Counted from the stretch's first letter, positions 8,819-17,621 are shown. The stretch is DNA of 41,384 nucleotides from Clostridia bacterium (GCA_017439965.1 JAFSID010000023.1:1-41384), one strand, 5' to 3'. Notes: generated from the sequence alone by a model not told the origin. Numbers and translations are program-made.

Positions 8819-10864
8819 TCAAACGTCTGCCAGATCAACGTATTTATATCCGTTTTCGGAAATAAAACGCTTTCTGCCTGCAAGATCATCGCCAAGCAGG
8901 ACGTTGAACATTTCATAAGTTTTCTGCTCGTCCTCGGGCATAATGCGAATAAGACGGCGAGTCTCGGGGTTCATAGTGGTCTTCCACATCATTTCGGGCT
9001 CGTTTTCACCGAGACCCTTTGAACGCTGAACGGTACACTTGCGGTCACCGATCTCTGCAAGTATCTTTGCCTTTTCCTTTTCGTCATAGGCAAAATATAT
9101 CTCATCATTACAGCGAATCTCATAAAGCGGAGACTCTGCAATATAAATCTTGCCCATACGGATAAGCGTGGGAAGAAGTCTGTATATCATTGTGAGGATA
9201 AGCGTTCTTATCTGGAATCCGTCCTCGTCAGCATCGGTACAGATTACTATCTTGCTCCACTTGAGATTATTTACGTCAAAGTCAATGAGCTGCTTATTGG
9301 AACGGGTCTTTATCTCGACACCGCATCCGATAACCTTCAGAAGATCGACGATAATTTCGCTCTTGAATATCTTATCGTAGCCCGCCTTAAGACAGTTAAG
9401 GGTTTTACCTCTGACGGGGATAACGGCTTGAAACTCAGCATCTCTACCCGTCTTAACGGAGGCAAGAGCCGAATCACCCTCAACTATATAAAGCTCACGC
9501 TTTTCGATATCACGGCTACGGCAGTTAACGAACTTTTCAACGCGGTTGGAAATGTCAACAGAGCCCGTAAGCTTCTTCTTGATATTGAGTCTTTCCTTTT
9601 CGGCACTCTCACGGCTACGCTTGTTGATAAGCACCTGAGAAGCAATTCTTTCGGCATCGGCAGGGTTTTCGGTAAAATATATTTCGAGCTGTTCCTCAAA
9701 GAAGGCGGTCATAGCCTCGGCAATAAACGTGTTTGTTATAGCCTTCTTTGTCTGGTTAGCGTAAGAGGTTCTTGTGGAAACCGAATTGACGATAAAGATA
9801 AGACAATCCTCAATATCCTGGAAGCCTATCTTACCCGTCTCACTCTTATTATACTTATTGTTATTTCTAAGATATTTATCTATCGCACGAACGAACGCGG
9901 TACGGGTAGCCTTATCGGGAGAGCCTCCGTGCTCCAAAAAGCTTGAGTTGTGATAATACTCGATTTTGGGATTACGGGTAGAGAAGCACATAACGCTCTG
10001 AATACGAAGCTTATAGTCCTTCTGGTCCTCTCTGTCACGTCCCATTCTCTCGCACTGCCACATCACAGGGAGCGTAATGGTCTTACCCTTTATCTCATCG
10101 GCATCCTCGTCGTCAACGGGTATATCCTCATTGTCCTGACCTATTCCTGCAATCTCATTGATATAATCAACGATACCGTTTTTATAGTAGGAGGAGAACT
10201 TGTGATGCTCTCCGTCGGGTGTTTCGTAGTCAAGGTTGATGGTAACACCTGCGTTAACGGCAGATTGCTGAACAATGACCGCAGTAAAAAACTCCATGGG
10301 CATCTGAATGTCGGTGAATACCTCAAGGTCGGGCTTCCAGGTTATAACGGTGCCCGTACGGCGCTTTGTCCATTCCTCTCTTACAAGCTCGCCCTGTGGC
10401 TCGCCCTTTTTGAAGGAGATTGAAAACTTTTTGCCCGGAGTATATGAGGTAACCGTCATAAACTCAGATGCACACTGAGTTGATGCAGCTCCGAGACCGT
10501 TGGTACCGAGAGAGTACTCATACGCCGAGCCGTCACCGTCGTTATCGTATTTACCGCCTGCATAAAGCTCACAGAATACGAGGTCCCAGTTGTAGCGTTG
10601 CTCCTTCTCGTTCCAGTCAAGAGGCACGCCTCGTCCGAAATCCTCAACCGTTAAAACCATATCCTTGGTAACCGTAACGTTGACCTCGTTGCCGTAGCCC
10701 TCACGAGCCTCGTCAAGTGAGTTTGAAAGTATTTCAAAAAACGAATGCTGACAGCCCTCAAGACCGTCCGAGCCGAAAATGACCGCAGGACGCTTTCTTA
10801 CTCGGTCTGCCCCCTTGAGCATTGATATGCTTTGTTCCGTGTACTTTGAATCTTTTTTCGCCAT
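8819..10864 (-). CDS. parE: Type II topoisomerase subunit B (ParE/GyrB-like)
   Basis: A 681-residue ATPase subunit. The GHKL fold shows EILSNSLDEA, DFGRGVP and GTNGLGAAS in place of the usual EIVDNSIDEA, DNGRGIP and GLHGVGAS. A transducer QTK loop (NQTKKAITN) is present. The TOPRIM domain has EGDSALASVKTGRD and TDADEDG. The catalytic acidic residues are kept, while several glycines and neighbours depart from canonical GyrB. This suggests a fast-evolving second topoisomerase rather than the main gyrase. It is the first gene of the parE-parC pair, driven by the TTGAAA-17-TATAAT promoter at 10905-10933. Confidence 0.85.
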   Translation of the reverse strand: MAKKDSKYTEQSISMLKGADRVRKRPAVIFGSDGLEGCQHSFFEILSNSLDEAREGYGNEVNVTVTKDMVLTVEDFGRGVPLDWNEKEQRYNWDLVFCELYAGGKYDNDGDGSAYEYSLGTNGLGAASTQCASEFMTVTSYTPGKKFSISFKKGEPQGELVREEWTKRRTGTVITWKPDLEVFTDIQMPMEFFTAVIVQQSAVNAGVTINLDYETPDGEHHKFSSYYKNGIVDYINEIAGIGQDNEDIPVDDEDADEIKGKTITLPVMWQCERMGRDREDQKDYKLRIQSVMCFSTRNPKIEYYHNSSFLEHGGSPDKATRTAFVRAIDKYLRNNNKYNKSETGKIGFQDIEDCLIFIVNSVSTRTSYANQTKKAITNTFIAEAMTAFFEEQLEIYFTENPADAERIASQVLINKRSRESAEKERLNIKKKLTGSVDISNRVEKFVNCRSRDIEKRELYIVEGDSALASVKTGRDAEFQAVIPVRGKTLNCLKAGYDKIFKSEIIVDLLKVIGCGVEIKTRSNKQLIDFDVNNLKWSKIVICTDADEDGFQIRTLILTMIYRLLPTLIRMGKIYIAESPLYEIRCNDEIYFAYDEKEKAKILAEIGDRKCTVQRSKGLGENEPEMMWKTTMNPETRRLIRIMPEDEQKTYEMFNVLLGDDLAGRKRFISENGYKYVDLADV

Positions 10865-10904
10865 TCAATCCACCTATATAACAATAAAAATTAGTATCCA
10901 ATAT

Positions 10905-10933
10905 ATTATAACACAAAATAATGACAATTTCAA
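10905..10933 (-). promoter_or_regulatory. Promoter of parE-parC
   Basis: TTGAAA (10928-10933), a 17-base spacer and a perfect TATAAT (10905-10910), about 40 bases before the parE ATG. The ribosome binding site is AGGTGG. Confidence 0.75.
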
Positions 10934-11011
10934 CAAAAATTTGCAAAATTGGTACAACATCTTGATTTTTATTCAAAATATGTATCAGTTTCGCAAATTT
11001 TAAACGTATAT

Positions 11012-11914
11012 TTAAATTAAAATCCTTTCGAGATATCCTTCTCGAACACCGCTTTCCGAAACAAAAATCTCCTCGGGAGATATATACTTTAATATTTCAA
11101 AATATGCGACTGCTCCCGCAGTTATAGTCTTCACTCTTTTGGGAATAAGCGTTTCTGCAAGTGTACGGGTATTTACATCGGTTATCATCTTCGTATAAAG
11201 CATTTCAAAATCCGATACCTTGAGTATTTCCTTTTTTCTCGGCTTTATGGCATAGGTAAGCTTTGACGCAGCCCTTGCCGTACCGCCGATAAGGAAAACG
11301 GGGCACCCTATTCCCTTAACAAAGCGACACGCAGTCATCTGCTCGGAAACGTATGCGGAAATCAGCTCGGCCTCACTTTCCTTTGGCGGATACTGTCCTA
11401 CAAAGCCGTTGGTCAACGAAAGACTTCCGAACGGCAGACTTCTTATAATCGGCTCGCGGCCGTTAACGAAGTATACGACTTCAGTCGAGCCACCGCCCAT
11501 ATCTATCATAACTCCCTCTGAAACACCCTCACAACGCTCATCGGACAAAAGCCCTCTCAGACTGCACAGCGCTTCCTCCTCGCCTGATATAACGTCAAGG
11601 TGGATTCCGTAGCTCGAATAAACGACGTTTTGTATATCGTCTATATTCTCAACACCTCTCAGTGAAGCGGTTGCAAAGGCAAAAAGCTGCTCCGACTCCT
11701 TCTCCTCGGAAAAGGCAATGAGTCTGCCGAGTGCCGAAACGAGAGCTTCTATTCCCTCCTCGGATAAATATCGGTGACCCGATTCCATTTTAACGTAGCC
11801 GATAAGTCCCGTAGGCTCTCCGAGATAGGCAACGGTTTCCCAATGCTTACCTCTTTTCTCAAAAATGCTGACTTTAATTGTATTTGAACCGATATCAAGA
11901 CATGAGCACTTCAT
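11012..11914 (-). CDS. Ppx/GppA-family phosphatase
   Basis: A 300-residue actin-like (ASKHA) phosphatase of the Ppx/GppA family, which acts on polyphosphate or pppGpp. The phosphate-1 loop is LDIGSNTIKVSIFE at the N-terminus. The phosphate-2 motif is MIDMGGGSTEVVYF and a later glycine motif reads LIGGTARA. A longer reading frame starts 39 bases upstream, but AAGGAG six bases before the ATG at 11914 decides the start. At about 300 residues it contains only the two core domains, without the HD domain of long Ppx proteins. It is divergent from sigK with a 62-base gap. Whether it prefers polyphosphate or pppGpp is unknown. Confidence 0.85.
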   Translation of the reverse strand: MKCSCLDIGSNTIKVSIFEKRGKHWETVAYLGEPTGLIGYVKMESGHRYLSEEGIEALVSALGRLIAFSEEKESEQLFAFATASLRGVENIDDIQNVVYSSYGIHLDVISGEEEALCSLRGLLSDERCEGVSEGVMIDMGGGSTEVVYFVNGREPIIRSLPFGSLSLTNGFVGQYPPKESEAELISAYVSEQMTACRFVKGIGCPVFLIGGTARAASKLTYAIKPRKKEILKVSDFEMLYTKMITDVNTRTLAETLIPKRVKTITAGAVAYFEILKYISPEEIFVSESGVREGYLERILI

Positions 11915-11976
11915 TTTTATCTCCTTTTTGGAAACTTTATTTTTCTTCTGCATATTATGTTATGAGGTGTATTGTT

Positions 11977-12678
11977 ATGTTATCTTTACTTTTATCCGTA
12001 TTCTTTTCAAAATTCCCATTTTTAATGCTTAAGGTCTCTCCAAGCACGTCCTTCCCTCCTCCTCTTTCCGCAGACGAAGAAAGAGAATGCTTTGCCAGAA
12101 TGAAGGAGGGTGACGAAAAGGCACGGGAAAGGCTCATAAATTGCAATCTGCGTCTCGTTGCTCACATCGTGAAAAAGTATTATACAAATTCAAGAGACCA
12201 GGAGGATCTTATATCCATCGGTACGATAGGTCTTATCAAGGCTATTGATTCATATAACGTGAACAACGGAACAAGATTCGCAACCTACGCCGGAAAATGC
12301 TTACAAAACGAAATACTTATGTATTTCCGCTCTCAAAAAAAGACTGCTTGCGAAAGCTCGATAAACGACACGATCGAGCTTGACCGCGATGGAAATCCTC
12401 TGACCTACATAGACGTCATAAGCGTTGAGGATAACATCGTTGACGAGATTGATTTAAAAAGCAAGCGCGAAATGATAGCGCAGGCTGTCAAGCACAAGCT
12501 TTCAGCAAGAGAGCGAAAAATCATCACTCTTCGTTACGGTCTTGACAACACTCCTCCCATAACACAGAGAGAGGTAGCGCAAAGACTTGGTATTTCACGC
12601 TCCTACGTTTCTCGGATTGAAAAATCCGCGCTTGAAAAAATCAAGGAATATCTTATGATACCGAAAAACTATATCTGA
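11977..12678 (+). CDS. sigK: RNA polymerase sigma factor SigK, late mother-cell
   Basis: A 233-residue sporulation sigma factor. A hydrophobic pro-sequence of about 20 residues (MLSLLLSVFFSKF) precedes the conserved body, as in pro-sigma-K, which is activated by membrane proteolysis. Region 2 shows NLRLVAHIVKKYY and DLISIGTIGLIKAIDSY. The region 4 helix-turn-helix shows TQREVAQRLGISRSYVSRIEK. GAGGTG precedes the ATG and fixes the start; the longer upstream frame is not used. The gene is continuous, with no skin-type prophage insertion. It should direct coat and late spore gene transcription in the mother cell. Confidence 0.9.
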   Translation: MLSLLLSVFFSKFPFLMLKVSPSTSFPPPLSADEERECFARMKEGDEKARERLINCNLRLVAHIVKKYYTNSRDQEDLISIGTIGLIKAIDSYNVNNGTRFATYAGKCLQNEILMYFRSQKKTACESSINDTIELDRDGNPLTYIDVISVEDNIVDEIDLKSKREMIAQAVKHKLSARERKIITLRYGLDNTPPITQREVAQRLGISRSYVSRIEKSALEKIKEYLMIPKNYI

Positions 12679-12732
12679 GCATAAAAACTCGCACGCGAGG
12701 AATACTGTAAAAAAAGACAAAGAGGTTAAATA

Positions 12733-13158
12733 ATGAACGAAAGCATGGAATTATTAAACGAACTTTACCGTCAATCCGCAAAGGAAAGCCGTACGCTCGG
12801 AGTACTGCTCTCAAGCGTAGAAAACCAATCGCTCAGGCGTGACATACTATGTCAGATATGCGACTGTGACGGGGTAAACCGTGAGGCAGGCGAGGAAATA
12901 ACGGCACTCGGTGAAAAGCCTAAAAATCTGCCTTTAAAAGACAGAATGTCAATCATCGGAGCAAATATGAGCGTCAACGGAAATAACTCCTGTGAGAATA
13001 TTGCCCGTATTATATCAAGTGAGTCCTCAAGCGGAGCAAGAAAGCTTACGCACACAATGAACAACTGTATAAACTCCTCCCCGAAAGTATACTCACTTGC
13101 AAGAAGATACGTTGCCGTCGCAGAAAAAAGCGCCGAAAGAATGAAGCCATATCTTTAA
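12733..13158 (+). CDS. Small helical protein, possibly ferritin-like fold
   Basis: A 141-residue all-helical protein without signal peptide. Its pattern (an N-terminal LLNELY helix, a central PLKDRMSIIGANMS segment, then SCENIARIISSESSSGARKLTHTMNN and a C-terminal ERMKPYL) resembles a family of about 145 residues common in gut Clostridia that may have a ferritin-like bundle. I know of no function. AGAGG precedes the ATG. It follows sigK by 54 bases on the same strand without a strong terminator, so it may be co-transcribed during sporulation. The family assignment is from memory of its pattern and is tentative. Confidence 0.65.
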   Translation: MNESMELLNELYRQSAKESRTLGVLLSSVENQSLRRDILCQICDCDGVNREAGEEITALGEKPKNLPLKDRMSIIGANMSVNGNNSCENIARIISSESSSGARKLTHTMNNCINSSPKVYSLARRYVAVAEKSAERMKPYL

Positions 13159-13161
13159 AGC

Positions 13162-13190
13162 AACGGCAGGAATAAATCCTGCCGTTAAAT
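13162..13190. terminator. Terminator between convergent genes
   Basis: A perfect 10-bp stem AACGGCAGGA/TCCTGCCGTT with a 5-base loop, followed by AAATTATTTT on the plus strand. It ends the plus-strand unit and abuts the stop of the convergent prsA-like gene. The minus-strand U-run is weak. Confidence 0.75.
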
Positions 13191-14188
13191 TATTTTACAG
13201 TTGTGGGCGCAATAAGGCTGTATTCCTCGGAATACTCAACCTCAATTTCTTCGATTCGTTTTTCAATCATATCCGCATACTTACGGTTGTATATGATGTC
13301 ACGAAGCACCTCGGTGTCCTCTTTTTCAACGGGAAGTCTCTTTACGATATAATATCCGTCACCCGTCTGTATCGGCTCGGAAATCTCACCTATTTTAAGC
13401 TCGCGGACAGCATTCTCATAATTCTGATGCTTTTCACCGTCGGTGAAATAACAGCCGTAATTTTCCATAGTCGTATCGTTGGAATACTTACCGATAACCT
13501 CGTCGAAATTCTCGGCGTTCTGAGCCTCCTCAAGCACGGTTGCAATATGCTTTTCATATTCGGCATCCGTCATTGTAGTGTTGGGGTATATGAGTATATG
13601 ACGGGTATGATAATAATACTCGTCCGCGTAATCGTAAACCTCGTCGTCACTCATTGCCATTTCGCCGTTTTCGGCAAAATAATGGTCAAAAAGCTTATCG
13701 TAAAGCTGATATCCCTCAAGTACGTAAGCATAAAGAGCCTCTGTCAAGTGAAAGCTCTTAAGACCTTCCTTGAATTCTGCTCTTGACATCTCACCTCTGT
13801 ACTCTGCAATGATATCGTAAACGGCATCAATATCCGATTCAACGCCCGCCTCCTTACAAAGACTGCGAATCGAATACAATTCTATAAGCGACTCTTCAAC
13901 GGTATTGAGCAAAACGGGAATGTACTCGGGATAATCCTCCCATACCTCCTCGTTGCCTCCGTCGTAGTCAAGCTTGGTATTGAGATAATGATATCTGTAC
14001 TCCTGAAAGGTTACGGGAGTAGAGCCGATAGTCATAATGTACTCAGGACGAAGCTTTGTATCGCCGTCAAGAATATATCCGTCACTTCCGAAATCCGACT
14101 CATCCACGGTATTATTGCAGGATATAAGCGTTGAAAAAACGAATACTGCGACAAGCAGGAGCAATAAAGCCTTTAAAGTTTTTTTCAT
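13190..14188 (-). CDS. PrsA-like peptidyl-prolyl isomerase lipoprotein
   Basis: A 332-residue extracytoplasmic foldase. A signal peptide (MKKTLKALLLLLVAVFVF) ends in the lipobox LISC, so the mature protein is lipid-anchored outside the membrane. An N-terminal helical chaperone region of about 160 residues is followed by a parvulin-type rotamase domain from about residue 190, starting at HTRHILI and ending near GDGYYIVKRLPV. Low similarity in the tail is normal for this family. It probably helps exported proteins fold. The promoter TTGATT-17-TATTAT lies at 14220-14248. Confidence 0.85.
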   Translation of the reverse strand: MKKTLKALLLLLVAVFVFSTLISCNNTVDESDFGSDGYILDGDTKLRPEYIMTIGSTPVTFQEYRYHYLNTKLDYDGGNEEVWEDYPEYIPVLLNTVEESLIELYSIRSLCKEAGVESDIDAVYDIIAEYRGEMSRAEFKEGLKSFHLTEALYAYVLEGYQLYDKLFDHYFAENGEMAMSDDEVYDYADEYYYHTRHILIYPNTTMTDAEYEKHIATVLEEAQNAENFDEVIGKYSNDTTMENYGCYFTDGEKHQNYENAVRELKIGEISEPIQTGDGYYIVKRLPVEKEDTEVLRDIIYNRKYADMIEKRIEEIEVEYSEEYSLIAPTTVK

Positions 14189-14219
14189 ATTTGCCTCTTT
14201 ATAATTAATTGTTTAGTAT

Positions 14220-14248
14220 ATAATACCACAAACGGATAAAATAATCAA
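14220..14248 (-). promoter_or_regulatory. Promoter of the prsA-like gene
   Basis: TTGATT (14243-14248), 17 bases, TATTAT (14220-14225), about 30 bases before the start codon. Upstream, at 14280-14287 and 14307-14314, lies an inverted repeat GTTAATAT/ATATTAAC that could be an operator for this or the divergent gene. Confidence 0.55.
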
Positions 14249-14340
14249 GAGCTGAAAAGGTGTCGTTTTTAACATTTTCGTTAATATCGGCACTTTATTT
14301 TCTGCAATATTAACCGATTTGTAGAAAATTTCAAAATCTG

Positions 14341-14369
14341 TTGATTTTCCATTTTTTGAGAATTATAAT
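14341..14369 (+). promoter_or_regulatory. Promoter of the small gene at 14401
   Basis: TTGATT (14341-14346), a 17-base spacer and TATAAT (14364-14369), about 30 bases before the GTG start. Confidence 0.6.
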
Positions 14370-14400
14370 TTTTACATCCAAGAAATGAGAGGTCAACGCC

Positions 14401-14631
14401 GTGTATAAGCTTACTGTTAGACTTGAAAAATTTCATTTTTGCTACGGAATCAAATCAAAAAATAAACAATATAACAGTCTGTCGCGTGACAAATATGCCG
14501 TTCAACGCTTATGTGAGCTTTGCAACGAGCTGAAGCTTGACGAGGTACATATAGGGGACGTTATCGAGGATTTTCTGTCAGACCCGTCGGATGTAAAAGA
14601 ATACGTAAAAGAATATTCGAAAAAGCCCTGA
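14401..14631 (+). CDS. Small conserved protein, DUF6514-like (tentative)
   Basis: A 76-residue cytoplasmic protein that begins with GTG, preceded by AGAGGT at a good distance. The sequence has a YGIKS strand near residue 15 and a C-terminal segment CNELKLDEVHIGDVIEDFL. This fits my recollection of the small clostridial DUF6514 family, whose role is unknown. It has its own promoter and a terminator directly after it, so it is monocistronic. The family name should be treated as a suggestion. Confidence 0.6.
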   Translation: MYKLTVRLEKFHFCYGIKSKNKQYNSLSRDKYAVQRLCELCNELKLDEVHIGDVIEDFLSDPSDVKEYVKEYSKKP

Positions 14632-14638
14632 CACAAAA

Positions 14639-14665
14639 GACGGACAACCGCAGTTGTCCGTCGTT
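14639..14665. terminator. Terminator between the small gene and gatB
   Basis: A perfect 10-bp stem GACGGACAAC/GTTGTCCGTC with loop CGCA, followed by GTTTGT on the plus strand. It lies between two convergent stops (14631 and 14671), so it probably serves both directions. Confidence 0.75.
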
Positions 14666-14670
14666 TGTAA

Positions 14671-16113
14671 TTACATTTTGTTTATAGCATCAACAAGAAT
14701 CGTGCGAAGCATCTGTGGGTCACAGTTACCCTTGAGCTCCTTCATACACTTACCGTAGATTGACATACGAGCTTTTTCCTTACCGCCCTTATAATCGGCA
14801 ACAGCCTTGGGATCGTTGGCAATTGCCTCAGCTACTACCTTCTCTATAAGACCCGTATCGTTTGAAACGATATAGCCGTTTGCCTCACAATACTTGAGAG
14901 GATCAATGGTGAGGTCGTCAAACATCTCGGAAAGCACCTTCTTACCGTTTGCACGGCCAACCTTACCTTCGGATACGAGAAGGATAAGCTCACCGAGTGC
15001 GTGAGCGTTTATCTTAAGCATATCGTAGGTAATCATTCTCTTGTTAAGAATGCTCATAATCTCGGAAATCATCCAGTTAGCCGCATCCTTAGCGCTCTTG
15101 CATACCGAATACGCCTCCTCGAAGCACTCGCAAAGAGCAATGCTCTTCGTAATCTGGTCTGCGTCGTATTCACTGAGACCGTATTCGTTGATATATCTGT
15201 CACGCTTAACCTCGGGAAATTCGGGAAGGGATGCCTGAATTGAGTCAAACCACTCGTCATCAATTACAACGGGCATTACGTTGGGGTCGGGGAAATAACG
15301 GTAATCGCCTGCCGTTTCCTTTGTTCTCATCGCATAGCTCTTGCCCTTGATATCGTCCCAGCGTCTCGTTTCCTGAACAAGCACCTCTGTTCCGTTTTCG
15401 ATAGCGTCAATGTGACGTGCCGTTTCATACTCAATTGCCCGCTTGATAGCCTCGATTGAGTTCATATTCTTCATCTCGGTACGGACACCGTACTTATCAC
15501 TACCCTCGGGACGTACAGAAAGGTTTACGTCGCAACGCATCGTACCGTGTGCCATTTCGCACTCGGCAACCTTGGCAAAGCGGAGAAGATTCTTGAGTCT
15601 GTCAAGATACACCTCAACCTCTTCAGCGCTTGAAAGGTCGGGCTGACTTACAATCTCGATAAGCGGAACGCTTGTACGGTTGAAGTCAACGTGAGTCGTA
15701 TCCTCACGGATATCGTGAACGAGCTTACCTGCATCCTCCTCCATATGAATCTGCTTGATGCGAACGTTTTTCTTACCCTTAGAAGTCTCAATTTCAACAA
15801 GTCCGTTTACAGCAACGGGTGCAAACCACTGAGTAGTCTGATATGCGGCGGGAAGGTCGGGGTAGTAATAGCTCTTTTTATCAAAGGTGGTAACTCGGTT
15901 GATATGACAGTTGAGCATCATACCCGCCTTCATACCGAAGTCAACGACTCTCTTGTTGACAACGGGAAGCATACCGGGCATACCGCAGCAAGCAGGACAT
16001 ACGTGCTCGTTGGGCTCTGTTCCGTAGGAATGGGCAGAGCAGGAGCAGAATATTTTAGATTCCGTGGCAAGCTCTACGTGTACCTCAAGACCGATGACTG
16101 TTTCGTATTTCAT
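14671..16113 (-). CDS. gatB: Asp/Glu-tRNA amidotransferase subunit B
   Basis: A 480-residue kinase/transamidase subunit of GatCAB, which phosphorylates Asp-tRNA(Asn) or Glu-tRNA(Gln) and replaces the phosphate with ammonia. The start is MKYETVIGLEVHVEL. AAGGAGG ten bases upstream rejects the 8-residue longer frame. The zinc-type CSCS...CPACCG motif lies at about 22-46, with RTSVPLIEIVSQPD and EMKNMNS downstream, and the YqeY-like tail ends in MLRTILVDAINKM. All conserved landmarks are present, so GatB looks intact. It begins 2 bases after the gatA stop, so translation is coupled. Last gene of the T-box operon. Confidence 0.95.
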   Translation of the reverse strand: MKYETVIGLEVHVELATESKIFCSCSAHSYGTEPNEHVCPACCGMPGMLPVVNKRVVDFGMKAGMMLNCHINRVTTFDKKSYYYPDLPAAYQTTQWFAPVAVNGLVEIETSKGKKNVRIKQIHMEEDAGKLVHDIREDTTHVDFNRTSVPLIEIVSQPDLSSAEEVEVYLDRLKNLLRFAKVAECEMAHGTMRCDVNLSVRPEGSDKYGVRTEMKNMNSIEAIKRAIEYETARHIDAIENGTEVLVQETRRWDDIKGKSYAMRTKETAGDYRYFPDPNVMPVVIDDEWFDSIQASLPEFPEVKRDRYINEYGLSEYDADQITKSIALCECFEEAYSVCKSAKDAANWMISEIMSILNKRMITYDMLKINAHALGELILLVSEGKVGRANGKKVLSEMFDDLTIDPLKYCEANGYIVSNDTGLIEKVVAEAIANDPKAVADYKGGKEKARMSIYGKCMKELKGNCDPQMLRTILVDAINKM

Positions 16114-16115
16114 AA

Positions 16116-17297
16116 TTACTTGCCCTCCTTTTCGCAAAGCTCGGCAATTTCGAGAAGCGCCTTATCGGAAAAAGCCTTACCGATAAGCTGTACACCGCCT
16201 ACCGCAACCGCAGGAAGACCCGTGATAGAGGCAGGTGCAGTATAGAAGTTTTCTGTGAACGCTGCATCCTTGTTGTTTTCAACGTAAGACACGCTGTAAG
16301 AAAGCGTCGAGCAAGCAGGCATAAGCACTGCGTCGAACTCTCCGAAAATGTCGGCAAAGGCTTCAGCTATAACTCGACGGGTACGGAGAGCCTTATCGTA
16401 TACCTTCATATAGTTTTCGGTGGAAAGATTATCCGAGCCAAAGAGAATGGTCTTCTTGAGAAGCTCTCCGAAGGCTTCGGTACGGCTGTTAGTATAAAGC
16501 TCATCAATACCGTTAAAGCTTTCGGCACGGTAACCGAACTTCACGCCGTCGTAACGGGAAACGTTATTACAAAGCTCGGAGGACATAAGAATGTTCCAAG
16601 CGATACTTGAAAGACAAATAACCTCGTCTTCAAGCTCGCAGACCTCAACTCCGTTCTTTTCAAGAAACGCCTTAAAAGAAGCAAGCTTTTCGGAGGTCTC
16701 GGCATCAATGCCCCGAGTCATAGACTTAAGAATAGCAACACGTCTTATGCCCGAGGTATATTCATAGGGCTCGGGAAGACTTGTGCCGTCCTTGTCGTCG
16801 TAACCGGCAATTGCCTCAAGCACCTCTCGGCATACGGAGGCGTTCTTCGACATTACGCTGACGCACTCACCCGAGCAAGCAACGGGAACAGTACCGTATC
16901 GGGAAACAGTTCCATAGGTGGACTTAACGGCAGAGAGACCGTTCTGTGCAGCAGCGCGGATAACCGCACCGTTTACCTCAAGGTTTACGGTAGCAATAGC
17001 CTCATCAGCCTTAAGAATCTCTGCGGAAGCGTTACAGATTTTACCGTCCTTAACGATAGCACCGTTGTAGGAGGTCTCGCCTAAAAGGTCGAAGGAAAAT
17101 TCTCCCACGTCCGCCTTACCAACGATATCGTATCCGCTTTTCTTAAGACGGGTTACAGCCTAGGCTTCCAAAAGACTCATATAGCCGTCAAGCATTTTAG
17201 AGCCTGCCGAGGTGGGCATATCAACCGTTAAAAGCATATCGTCAACAACGATTGCCTTATCAGATTTTTTATCAAGCTTTGCAGTATATATTTTCAT
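16116..17297 (-). pseudogene. gatA: GatA-like gene with in-frame amber stop and lost catalytic residues
   Basis: The GatA (glutaminase) position of the aspS-gatC-gatA-gatB operon. Reading from the ATG at 17297, the frame is GatA-like but codon 46 is TAG (17160-17162). The next 378 codons stay open to 16116. Read through, it would give 393 residues against about 485 in the family. Aligned by eye to Staphylococcus GatA, the catalytic Lys of KDN falls on IVVDDM, the cis-Ser of the GGSSGGS loop falls in NASAEI, and the nucleophilic Ser of TGGSIRQPA is Ala (VNGAVIRAAA). The C-terminal half (SRYDGVKFGYR, STYGTVSRYG) is well kept. TAG is a normal stop for the sortase and deoR genes, so recoding is unlikely. 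A GTG at 17108 could restart translation. It could be decaying, or a non-catalytic scaffold. Confidence 0.8.
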
Positions 17298-17312
17298 TTT
17301 GCCACCCCCCCG

Positions 17313-17594
17313 TTACTCTACCACACGGGGCACGCACCAGTAACCCTCGTCGGTTTCGGGTGCTCCCTGCTGAAGTGCCTCGCGTGAAAATTTCTGAACT
17401 GCAACGTCCTCACGCACTACCGTCATAATAGGCATTACGTGAACCATTCTTTCAACGCTCGAGGTGTCAATTTTCTCAAGAGCCAAGCGTTCATTTTCTC
17501 TTGACTCGAAGAATGCAAAAGCATCTGTTTTTTCTGTTTCTGTGAGCTTGAGCTGGTTTAACAGTTCAAGTCGTCTGAATGTATCCTTATCCAT
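17313..17594 (-). CDS. gatC: Asp/Glu-tRNA amidotransferase subunit C
   Basis: A 93-residue belt protein that wraps GatA and stabilises its interaction with GatB. The start at 17594 is chosen because AAAGGAG lies nine bases upstream; the frame extends 7 residues further, but without a binding site. The C-terminal signature VREDV...FSREALQQGAPETDEGYWCVPRVVE is typical of GatC. It follows the aspS stop by 27 bases. A run of seven Gs lies between its stop and gatA and may serve as the gatA ribosome binding site. Confidence 0.9.
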   Translation of the reverse strand: MDKDTFRRLELLNQLKLTETEKTDAFAFFESRENERLALEKIDTSSVERMVHVMPIMTVVREDVAVQKFSREALQQGAPETDEGYWCVPRVVE

Positions 17595-17621
17595 ATAAAT
17601 CAAGCTCCTTTGCAAATGGAT

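Noticed and set aside
11945..11965. Sigma-E/K-like -10 (CATATTAT) upstream of sigK
   Set aside because: The start point it predicts would fall on the Shine-Dalgarno, and no matching -35 is seen.
17160..17162. Recoding of TAG as an amino acid to rescue gatA
   Set aside because: TAG terminates at least two other genes in this window (30974-30976 and 34891-34893), at normal ends and with the next gene starting at once.
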